The notes under the pieces: model-generated | Told to the model about the DNA's origin: nothing | Seen by the model: the letters and a program-made list of their open reading frames with translations, nothing else | The model's database searches: none | Origin: CAYSBE01 sp964429245 | GTDB taxonomy: Bacteria > Bacteroidota > Bacteroidia > UKL13-3 | Length of the DNA: 11,808 bases | Reading direction: 5' to 3' | Assembly (NCBI GenBank): GCA_964429245.1 | Contig: CAYSBE010000082.1 | Span: forward strand, 1-11,808 | Shown: piece by piece, positions 5,349 through 11,808 of the stretch | Numbering within the stretch: the stretch's first letter is position 1 | Layout of the letters: each line of letters opens with the position of its first letter | Made by a program: the position numbers and the translations under genes

Positions 5349-7826
5349 ATGGAAAAAGCCCTGAAATACATACAAGAATTGATAAGTGATGAAAGTGATA
5401 GTCAAGATTTTATATCATTGCTTTCGCCCGAAGAAGAAGATGAAATGAACAAAGAGCAGCTGCCTGATTTGCTGCCAATATTACCGCTTCGCAACACGGT
5501 TTTGTTTCCCGGGGTTGTCATACCCATTACCGTAGGTCGTGAGCGTTCTATAAAATTGATTAAAGAAGCCTATAACGGAAATAAAATTATTGGCGTTGTT
5601 GCCCAAATCAACCAAAATATTGAAGAGCCTACTTTTGAAGATATATACAAAGTGGGTACAGTAGCCAAAATCATGCGCATGTTGCGTATGCCTGATGGCA
5701 GCACAACCGTCATTATCCAAGGTAAACGCAGGTTTACCATTTTAGAAAATATGCAAACAGAGCCATACATGGCTGCCAAAGTTCAATTTATGAATGAAGT
5801 GAACATTCGCAAAGATGATGAGCTTACTGCTATCATTGGCTCTATTAAAGACCAATCGCTACAAATTATTGACCTTGCCCCTCACCTGCCATCCGAAGCT
5901 TCTATTGCCATAAAAAATATTGATAGTCCAAGTTTCCTCATCAACTTTATCTCTTCCAATATGAATGCCGAAATGGCATCAAAACAAGAGATATTGGAAA
6001 TTGAAGATTTGCAAGAACGTTGCCAAAAGGTATTGGAACATTTAGCCAAAGAAATTCAGATGCTTACGCTAAAGAATGAAATACAAAACAAAGTTCGTGG
6101 CGATTTAGACAAACAGCAGCGTGAATTTTTTCTGCAACAACAAATTCGTGCTTTACAAGAAGAGCTTGGTGGCGACTCGCCCGAGCGTGAAATTGAAACC
6201 ATGCTCAAAGCGGCCGAAAACAAGCAATGGTCGAAAGAAGTGTATGATGGATTTAAAAAAGAAGCAGAACGCCTTCGCAGGATGAACCCCATGGCTCCTG
6301 ATTATTCGCAACAACTTAGCTACCTTCAATTATTACTTGACCTACCTTGGAACGATTTTACAAAAGATAGTTTTGACCTAAAGCGTGCAGAGAAAATACT
6401 TAACGAAGACCATTTTGGTTTAGACAAAGTGAAAGAACGCATACTTGAATACCTCGCAGTATTGAAGCTAAAAGGCAATATGAAAAGTCCTATCCTTTGC
6501 TTGTATGGCCCTCCCGGTGTTGGAAAAACATCACTCGGAAAATCTATTGCCAAAGCTTTGAACCGCAAATATGCTCGTATAGCATTGGGTGGACTGCATG
6601 ATGAAAGTGAAATACGCGGACACCGCAGAACCTATATTGGTTCAATGCCCGGACGCATCATTCAAAACCTAAAAAAGATTAAAACGGGGAATCCCGTGTT
6701 TGTATTGGATGAAATTGATAAAGTGGGACGCGATTTTCGTGGCGACCCTTCTAGCGCATTGCTTGAGGTGCTTGATCCTGAGCAAAACAATGCCTTTCAT
6801 GATAATTACGTAGAAATTGACTACGACTTATCCAATATCCTTTTTATTGCCACAGCCAATTCGCTCGACAGCATACAGCCTGCTTTGCTCGATCGCATGG
6901 AGATTATTGAAATTACCGGATACACCACCGAGGAGAAAATACAAATTGCGCAAAAATATTTAGTCCCAAAACAATTGGAAAATCATGGCCTCAAACCAAA
7001 AGACCTGAAATTGGCCGATGCGGTTATTGAATTCATGATTACACATTACACCCGTGAGTCTGGTGTGCGCGGATTAGACAAACAAGTTGCAGCCGTTGTT
7101 AGGTATGTTGCCAAAGAACGTGTGATGAATGGTAAAAATTCCAAACATCAAATAACCAGTGAACTCATCTCGAAAATTTTGGGGGTGCAACGCGTTGAGC
7201 CTGAAATGTACCAAAACAATGATGAGGCTGGTGTGGTTACTGGATTGGCATGGACATCCGTAGGTGGTGAAATATTGTATGTGGAAAGTCGCCTCACACG
7301 TGGCAATGGCAAACTTACCCTTACCGGACAATTGGGTGATGTGATGAAAGAATCTGCTATTACAGCCCTCACCTACTTAAAATCACATGCTGCTGATTTG
7401 CATATTGACCCACGGTTGTTTGATAAATGGGATGTGCATGTGCATGTGCCTGCCGGTGCTGTTCCTAAAGATGGCCCTTCGGCCGGAATTACCATGCTTA
7501 CTTCCCTTGCTTCGGTGTTTACCCAACGCAAAGTAAAAAGCAGCTTGGCCATGACAGGCGAAATTACCCTTCGCGGAAAAGTGTTGCCAATTGGCGGTGT
7601 AAAAGAAAAAATACTTGCTGCCAAACGTGCCGGCATCACCGATATCATCATGTGTGAGCAAAACAGAAAAGATGTAGCCGATATCAAACCGCATTATCTT
7701 GAAGGATTAAATATGCATTATGTACATAACATGCAACAAGTGCTTGATATTGCTTTGCTAACCGAGCAAGTGGTGCAACCCATTGATTTGAATGCGGCAT
7801 TAAAAGAAGTTGCTAAAGAAAACTAA
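5349..7826 (+). CDS. lon: ATP-dependent serine protease Lon (LonA type)
   Basis: An 825-residue cytosolic protease of full LonA architecture that degrades damaged and regulatory proteins using ATP. The N-terminal substrate-binding domain begins at LPILPLRNTVLFPG (about 42-55) and is followed by a long coiled coil (DLDKQQREFFLQQQIRALQ). The AAA+ module has Walker A GPPGVGKT at 387-394 and Walker B VFVLDEID with Asp454-Glu455. The C-terminal protease domain has PKDGPSAG with nucleophile Ser711 and GGVKEK with Lys754. The 43-residue Ser-Lys spacing equals that of E. coli Lon (679/722). No key residue is missing. The frame is open to a TTG at 5307, but ATG 5349 is preferred because it follows an A-rich AAAAAAACGAAAA leader and a good -7 box. 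An acidic N-terminal extension (residues 10-35, SDESDSQDF, EEEDE) precedes the usual Lon start, as is common in this phylum. lpxK follows after 5 bp, so the two are cotranscribed. Confidence 0.97.
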   Translation: MEKALKYIQELISDESDSQDFISLLSPEEEDEMNKEQLPDLLPILPLRNTVLFPGVVIPITVGRERSIKLIKEAYNGNKIIGVVAQINQNIEEPTFEDIYKVGTVAKIMRMLRMPDGSTTVIIQGKRRFTILENMQTEPYMAAKVQFMNEVNIRKDDELTAIIGSIKDQSLQIIDLAPHLPSEASIAIKNIDSPSFLINFISSNMNAEMASKQEILEIEDLQERCQKVLEHLAKEIQMLTLKNEIQNKVRGDLDKQQREFFLQQQIRALQEELGGDSPEREIETMLKAAENKQWSKEVYDGFKKEAERLRRMNPMAPDYSQQLSYLQLLLDLPWNDFTKDSFDLKRAEKILNEDHFGLDKVKERILEYLAVLKLKGNMKSPILCLYGPPGVGKTSLGKSIAKALNRKYARIALGGLHDESEIRGHRRTYIGSMPGRIIQNLKKIKTGNPVFVLDEIDKVGRDFRGDPSSALLEVLDPEQNNAFHDNYVEIDYDLSNILFIATANSLDSIQPALLDRMEIIEITGYTTEEKIQIAQKYLVPKQLENHGLKPKDLKLADAVIEFMITHYTRESGVRGLDKQVAAVVRYVAKERVMNGKNSKHQITSELISKILGVQRVEPEMYQNNDEAGVVTGLAWTSVGGEILYVESRLTRGNGKLTLTGQLGDVMKESAITALTYLKSHAADLHIDPRLFDKWDVHVHVPAGAVPKDGPSAGITMLTSLASVFTQRKVKSSLAMTGEITLRGKVLPIGGVKEKILAAKRAGITDIIMCEQNRKDVADIKPHYLEGLNMHYVHNMQQVLDIALLTEQVVQPIDLNAALKEVAKEN

Positions 7827-7831
7827 ATAGC

Positions 7832-8881
7832 ATGCATACCCTGCTCAAAGTACTTTTGTTGCCTTTTACTGCACTGTACGCATTGGGTATTGCATTGCGA
7901 AACTTTTTTTATCATTCGGGAATCATTACCCGCACCTCTTTTGATATTCCGATTATTTGTGTGGGAAATATAGCCGCAGGCGGCACAGGAAAAACTCCAC
8001 ATATTGATTGGTTGGTTGGCAAATTGAAAAACCAATACCAGCTTGCGTTGCTTTCGCGCGGCTATGGTCGAAAAACAGTAGGATATGTAGCTGCTTACCC
8101 AAAAATTACTCCCGCTCAACTGGGTGATGAGCCCTTGCAGCTATATCGTAAACACCGCATCCCGGTTGTTGCCTGCGAAAATCGGGTAATGGGCGTACCT
8201 TCATTGCTTGGCGATTTTCCCGATACACAATGCATCCTGATGGATGATGGCATGCAACATTTGCCTATCAAAGCCGGATTGTATATTATGCTTACGCAAT
8301 ACCAACATCTATTTACCCATGATATGTTATTGCCCTCTGGCAGGTTGCGCGAATTTAAAAGTGCCTACAAACGTGCTGATATAATTGTGGTAACAAAATG
8401 TCCCATTGACATTTCAGAAACAATGAAGCTAAGCATTATTGGTGAAATAAACCCATTGCCTGAGCAAAAGATATTGTTTAGCCATATTGCATATAAGCCT
8501 TTGCTGTTTGCAAATGGCGATACGCCTGTGCTTCCGGCTGATGCTTCTTTTATACTGGTAACCGCTATTGCCGGTGCCGACTTGCTAATAACTCATTTGC
8601 AGCAGCACGGTAAAATTGCCCACCATTTTGAGTATCCAGATCACCATGCATTTACCGAAACTGATGTGCACAATTGGCTGCACAAGTTGAAACTATCAGG
8701 TGGCAATACCTATTTGGTATGCACAGAAAAGGATGTGGTGAAACTGGATGGGTTTATGAATGACTTGGCCCCTCACCTGCTGGTGGTACCTATTGAAATG
8801 GCCATGAACACCGATGATGAACAGGCATTGTTGAAACAGGTGACCACGTTTATTGATACATTCCCTACTGAAGAAATTTAA
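7832..8881 (+). CDS. lpxK: Tetraacyldisaccharide 4'-kinase (lipid A biosynthesis)
   Basis: A 349-residue inner-membrane-associated kinase that phosphorylates the 4' position of the tetraacyldisaccharide 1-phosphate to give lipid IVA in the Raetz pathway. An N-terminal hydrophobic helix (about 4-24) provides membrane anchoring. It is followed by the P-loop GNIAAGGTGKT (45-55), SRGYGRK (75-81) and GDEP with Asp99, which falls at the same number as the catalytic Asp99 of Aquifex LpxK. Next come MDDGMQH (137-143), LLPSGRLRE (166-174) and VVTKCP (186-191). The pair HH (271-272) in YPDHHAFT matches the conserved histidine region near the C-terminus, and CTEKDVVKL (297-305) closes the nucleotide site. 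DDGMQHL differs slightly from the usual DD(G/A)FQHR. The start is 5 bp after the lon stop and there is no promoter of its own. A second, decayed copy of its 3' end lies about 2.8 kb downstream. Confidence 0.95.
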   Translation: MHTLLKVLLLPFTALYALGIALRNFFYHSGIITRTSFDIPIICVGNIAAGGTGKTPHIDWLVGKLKNQYQLALLSRGYGRKTVGYVAAYPKITPAQLGDEPLQLYRKHRIPVVACENRVMGVPSLLGDFPDTQCILMDDGMQHLPIKAGLYIMLTQYQHLFTHDMLLPSGRLREFKSAYKRADIIVVTKCPIDISETMKLSIIGEINPLPEQKILFSHIAYKPLLFANGDTPVLPADASFILVTAIAGADLLITHLQQHGKIAHHFEYPDHHAFTETDVHNWLHKLKLSGGNTYLVCTEKDVVKLDGFMNDLAPHLLVVPIEMAMNTDDEQALLKQVTTFIDTFPTEEI

Positions 8882-8940
8882 TATAACGTGTAATATGCTT
8901 CCCCAAAAATAGTCCAATTTTAAAGTAGAAAAATCAATAC

Positions 8941-8953
8941 TAGCTTCAAGCTA
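8941..8953. promoter_or_regulatory. Small palindrome upstream of the sugar dehydrogenase gene
   Basis: TAGCTTCAAGCTA has 6-bp arms around one C and is followed by seven A. It precedes GATATTTG (8967-8974), one mismatch from the TAnnTTTG -7 motif, about 35 bp before the ATG at 9009. It could be an operator. The A-run is on the wrong side for a + strand terminator of lon-lpxK. Confidence 0.2.
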
Positions 8954-9008
8954 AAAAAATAAAACCGATATTTGAGTATTATATTCCAAAACCAAAACAC
9001 AATCCAAA

Positions 9009-10433
9009 ATGAATATTAAAATAAAAAGCTTAATGCTTAGGCTACAAACAATCACTTGCAAAGTGGTATTTTTTGCTACACTTGCTTTGCCAACAATTAC
9101 GGCTAATGCTCAAAACCCTGAGCTGTTTGAAGACAAAATATTAATCGATAATATTTCGGCACCATGGGGGTTTACATTTATCAATAGCGATGAAGTTTTG
9201 TTCACTGAAAAAAGAGGTAAAGTATTTAGGTATATCATTTCTAAAGACTCAATTATTGAAATAACAGGAGTGCCAACAATTGCACAAATAGGTCAAGGTG
9301 GTTTGTTAGATATCGCCCTACACCCAAATTTTAGTACCAATAATTTCATATACTTAACATATGCTGTTAGCGCAACCGGTGGCTCTACAACTGTATTAGG
9401 CCGAGGACAGCTTGTAAATAATCAAATCCAAGGCTTTGAAGAATTGTTTAGGGCTTTACCTGTAGTAAACTCAACTGTGCATTTTGGAAGTCGCATTATT
9501 TTTGATCAAAATAATTTGCTTTACATGTCTGTTGGCGACCGTGGCATGCAAGATAGCGCGCAAACCAAAAGCAACCATTTTGGCAAAGTACTTAGGTTTA
9601 ATGATGATGGAACCATACCTGCTAGCAATCCACTTGTTGGTGTTGTTGGAGCAAGACCCGAAATATTTTGTTGGGGCAATCGAAACATACAAGGCATGGC
9701 AATGAATCCTGCAACCGGTGAAATATATGCGCATGAGCATGGCCCAAGAGGTGGTGATGAACTAAATTTAATCAAAGCCAATACCAATTATGGTTGGCCT
9801 GCAGTTACTTTTGGTATCAATTATAATGGAACACCAATTACACCTGATACCACACTGCCAGGCATGGAACTGCCATTGACTTATTGGGTGCCATCAATTG
9901 CTCCCAGCGGAATGACGTTTATTAAAAATGGTCAACCAAATAATGAAGCTGATATTCTTATTGGTGCTTTGGCCGGCACACATATTCATTGGTTGAAGAT
10001 GAAAGATGATAAAAGGGTTTCCTCTACAAGAAGTATGAATGGATATGCTCGTTTTCGTGATGTAAGACAAGCGCCCGATGGTAAAATCTATGCGATGACC
10101 GAGACCCCAAACCGATTTTTATTGTTACGTGCCAATGTTCCGATATTAACATCTGCAGCAAACGAAAGTGAGTCATTAATTGCACAGAACTATATTTTTC
10201 CAAATCCTACAGATGGGAAGCTTAACCTAGTGGTTTATTTATCGAATACGGAAGTGGTAAACGTAAATATTTTGAATGCCAACGGAGCTTCTGTAAAGGA
10301 ATTAACTTTTAAGCCTTCTTCATCAGGCAAAAATACATTGGCAATTGATGCCACAGAGTTGCCTAAAGGTCTTTACTTTTTAGAAGTTGAAAATGATGGC
10401 ATAAAACAGGTTACAAAATGGGTGAAAATGTAG
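9009..10433 (+). CDS. Secreted PQQ-dependent sugar dehydrogenase-like protein with type IX sorting domain
   Basis: A 474-residue exported protein. A long signal peptide ends about TANA|Q (34/35). ATG 9033 would give a more typical 26-residue signal, so the start is not certain. Residues about 45-375 form the six-bladed propeller of the soluble aldose/glucose dehydrogenase family (GSDH, YliI/Asd type). They show APWGFTF (51-57), TVHFGSRI with the likely catalytic base His158, VGDRG (175-179), GNRNIQG with Arg225 (223-229) and the HEHGPRGGDELN block (242-253). Family members oxidise aldose sugars with PQQ and pass electrons to an acceptor. PQQ binding here is inferred from these motifs. Residues 395-474 are a type A Por sorting domain (YIFPNPTDGKL, ending KQVTKWVKM), so the enzyme should be placed on or outside the outer membrane. 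No PQQ biosynthesis gene is in the window. The gene stands alone, 127 bp after lpxK and 147 bp before the transporter. Confidence 0.9.
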   Translation: MNIKIKSLMLRLQTITCKVVFFATLALPTITANAQNPELFEDKILIDNISAPWGFTFINSDEVLFTEKRGKVFRYIISKDSIIEITGVPTIAQIGQGGLLDIALHPNFSTNNFIYLTYAVSATGGSTTVLGRGQLVNNQIQGFEELFRALPVVNSTVHFGSRIIFDQNNLLYMSVGDRGMQDSAQTKSNHFGKVLRFNDDGTIPASNPLVGVVGARPEIFCWGNRNIQGMAMNPATGEIYAHEHGPRGGDELNLIKANTNYGWPAVTFGINYNGTPITPDTTLPGMELPLTYWVPSIAPSGMTFIKNGQPNNEADILIGALAGTHIHWLKMKDDKRVSSTRSMNGYARFRDVRQAPDGKIYAMTETPNRFLLLRANVPILTSAANESESLIAQNYIFPNPTDGKLNLVVYLSNTEVVNVNILNANGASVKELTFKPSSSGKNTLAIDATELPKGLYFLEVENDGIKQVTKWVKM

Positions 10434-10580
10434 TACATTAAAACAGTACTTCTTTGGGAGAAAGCTAACTTAGAAATGGATGTAATTTAAATTCCGTTTT
10501 TGTAGGATATTTTTATTTGAACGAATAACGATATGCCTATTAAAAAATGTAAACTTGTATAACAATAAACATTTAAAGTT

Positions 10581-11435
10581 ATGCAACAATCTGCCGCTAT
10601 CCAATTATTTCTGCCATTGGCTTTAGCAATAATAATGCTTGGACTAGGCTTATCGCTTACACTAACCGATTTTAAGCGCATATCTAAATATCCCAAAGCC
10701 ATCGTAATAGCCCTGCTATGCCAAATGATACTTTTACCCGCTTTGTGTTTGGTTATTGCTGCACTTAGCGGAATAAGTGCCGAGTTGTGCGTTGGACTCA
10801 TGTTATTAGCAGCTTCGCCTGGCGGCCCTACTGCCAATTTATACAGCCATTTATCCAATGGCGATGTTGCACTCAATATTACCCTTACCGCACTGAATAG
10901 TGTGTTGGCATTGTTTACCCTTCCCTTTATTGTAAATATATCTATGGAAATATTTATGGGCGCTGGCCAATATATTCCAATGCCGTTTAATAAAGTAGTG
11001 GAGGTATTTGGTATTGTATTAATACCCGTATCAATTGGTATGCTTATAAAGGCTTATGTGCCAACTTTTGCGTTACGAATGGATAAGCCTGTACGTATTA
11101 TTTCAGCAATCTTATTGGTAATTATTATTGCATCTGTAACCATTCGCGAAAAACAGGTGTTGGTTGAGTATTTTTCACAATTGGGTTTGCCCGTATTGTT
11201 GTTTAATATCGGTAGTATGCTTACCGGCTATTTTGTGCCACAGCTTTTTGGTATCGGCCGCAAACAAGCAATTTCGATAGGCATGGAAATAGGCATACAT
11301 AATGGAACATTGGCTATTTTTATTGCCCTCAATGTATTGGGTAATTCGGTGATGAGTGTGCCACCTGCGCTTTATAGTTTGCTCATGTTTTTTACTGCAG
11401 CTGCATTTGGTTTTTGGGTAAAACAAAAGGTATGA
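10581..11435 (+). CDS. Bile acid:sodium symporter (BASS/SBF) family transporter
   Basis: A 284-residue inner-membrane protein with about nine to ten hydrophobic helices, the usual size for the family. Recognisable family features are LGLGLSLTLTDFKRI (14-28), followed by the AASPGGPTANLYSHLSNGD segment and ALNSVLALFTLP, and the second-half crossover motif EIGIHNGTLAIFIA. These correspond to the two discontinuous sodium/substrate-binding helices of BASS transporters. Such proteins move organic anions with sodium, including bile acids, keto acids, pantothenate and thiamine precursors. The substrate here is unknown, and bile acid is unlikely to be the physiological one. TAAACTTG (10550-10557), one mismatch from TAnnTTTG, lies 23 bp before the ATG, suggesting its own promoter. 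It has no overlap with neighbours and is the last intact gene in the window. Confidence 0.9.
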   Translation: MQQSAAIQLFLPLALAIIMLGLGLSLTLTDFKRISKYPKAIVIALLCQMILLPALCLVIAALSGISAELCVGLMLLAASPGGPTANLYSHLSNGDVALNITLTALNSVLALFTLPFIVNISMEIFMGAGQYIPMPFNKVVEVFGIVLIPVSIGMLIKAYVPTFALRMDKPVRIISAILLVIIIASVTIREKQVLVEYFSQLGLPVLLFNIGSMLTGYFVPQLFGIGRKQAISIGMEIGIHNGTLAIFIALNVLGNSVMSVPPALYSLLMFFTAAAFGFWVKQKV

Positions 11436-11453
11436 TTCATTACTTCATGAATC
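11434..11453 (+). repeat. Inverted repeat overlapping the transporter stop codon
   Basis: GATTCAT (11434-11440) and ATGAATC (11447-11453) form a 7-bp stem with a six-base loop that starts within the TGA stop. No T-run follows (gaaaaatt), so it is at best a weak terminator or a transcript-end-stabilising hairpin. Confidence 0.3.
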
Positions 11454-11519
11454 GAAAAATTATGTTTCCACATGGCAATCAAGTGTTTTTACTCGGACTG
11501 ACGGGTTATGCCATTTTTT

Positions 11520-11666
11520 GAGTCTGGGTTGGTTGCCATTGGCTTTGTGCATGACTTGGCCCCTCACCTGCCGGTGGCACCTATTGAAATGGCCATGAAC
11601 GCCTCAAACGAACAAGCTTTGTTAAATAGAGTTGCAGGGTTTATAGATAACTTTGCAACGGACTAA
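11520..11666 (+). pseudogene. Decayed second copy of the lpxK 3' end
   Basis: This piece repeats the last ~50 codons of the lpxK at 7832-8881. Bases 11551-11600 match 8760-8809 at 48 of 50 positions by eye. After that only the protein stays similar: DLAPHLPVAPIEMAMN then NEQALL, V, FID.F, against DLAPHLLVVPIEMAMN and DEQALL, V, FID.F. That is 25 of 37 residues identical, ending at TAA 11664-11666. Upstream, ESGLVAI-GFVHD pairs loosely with EKDVVKLDGFMND of LpxK. A weaker match in another frame lies at 11462-11479 (MFPHGN against LFANGD, 14 of 18 bases with 8504-8521). It continues to FLLGLTGYA, which resembles the FILVTAIA segment. This suggests a larger copy with an internal deletion and frameshift. 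The P-loop and Asp99 regions are absent, so it cannot be a working kinase. An ATG at 11508 opens a 52-codon frame over it, which I regard as incidental. Confidence 0.75.
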
Positions 11667-11808
11667 ACCTAAAAGCGTGTTGTAAGCACTTGCGCATTGT
11701 TTTCTAAAACTTCATTTGCATTTTTACTTCATAGGTCTTATACTCGTATTACCAAATAGCCATGACACCCATCAGCCATAAGATATACCTTATAAAAATA
11801 AACCGAAA
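11667..11808. other. Right-hand end of the window: no gene recognised
   Basis: After the lpxK remnant no convincing coding region, hairpin with T-run or RNA gene is seen. An ATG at 11762 opens a frame to the window edge (MTPISHKIYL...), which could be the start of the next gene but is only 15 codons long. The whole 11436-11808 stretch therefore holds the hairpin at the transporter stop, the lpxK remnant and this tail. Confidence 0.4.

Noticed and set aside
7373..7694. Two minus-strand open frames of about 100 codons inside lon
   Set aside because: They lie opposite the highly conserved Lon protease domain, and their composition is what the complement of that coding sequence produces.
10432..10452. 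Inverted repeat AGTAC/GTACT after the sugar dehydrogenase as a terminator
   Set aside because: The stem is only 5 bp and the following bases (tctttggg) are not a convincing T-run. The repeat may be chance.
11762..11808. Possible start of a gene at the right edge
   Set aside because: Only 15 codons are visible, no clear -7 element precedes it, and the sequence suggests no family. It is mentioned in the end-region entry but not called as a gene.
8882..11808. A mobile element or integrase explaining the lpxK end duplication
   Set aside because: No transposase, integrase, terminal inverted repeat or tRNA attachment site was found. Only the direct lpxK repeat is present, so no element is called.

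Overview
The window looks like chromosomal DNA of a Bacteroidota bacterium, most likely an environmental Chitinophagales/Sphingobacteriales-type lineage. The DNA is AT-rich. Two secreted proteins end in Por/type IX secretion sorting domains. Shine-Dalgarno sequences are not evident, and several starts are preceded by the Bacteroidota -7 promoter motif TAnnTTTG. Ten protein-coding loci can be supported, plus two broken ones. I see no rRNA, tRNA, CRISPR array, transposase or phage gene.

Left part (1-2408): the last codons of an unidentified gene, then a small YkuK-type RNase H-like protein on the + strand. This converges with a minus-strand secreted six-blade Kelch protein that carries a type IX sorting tail.

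Middle (2409-5306), all minus strand: a frameshifted PepSY-like periplasmic protein (5238-4795) ends in a clear intrinsic terminator. It is followed by a Crp/Fnr-type regulator, a seven-helix membrane protein of unknown function and a short-chain dehydrogenase. The last two overlap by 17 bp and are certainly one translational unit. A TTTGCA-N7-TGCAAA inverted repeat lies between the regulator and that pair and is a candidate operator.

Right part (5307-11808), + strand: lon (ATP-dependent protease) and lpxK (lipid A 4'-kinase) are separated by 5 bp and form an operon. Then come a secreted PQQ-dependent sugar dehydrogenase-like protein with a type IX tail and a bile acid:sodium symporter-family transporter. 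Next, unexpectedly, is a decayed second copy of the 3' end of lpxK (best part 11520-11666).

The most interesting observation is that the 3' end of lpxK occurs twice in direct orientation about 2.8 kb apart, flanking the dehydrogenase and transporter genes. This arrangement would fit insertion of a segment by recombination at the end of lpxK, or a decayed tandem duplication. Second is the PepSY-like gene, whose frame is broken and then restored by two opposite single-base changes, both in A/T homopolymers. I found no convincing new defence or mobile system. The rest is ordinary housekeeping and accessory content.
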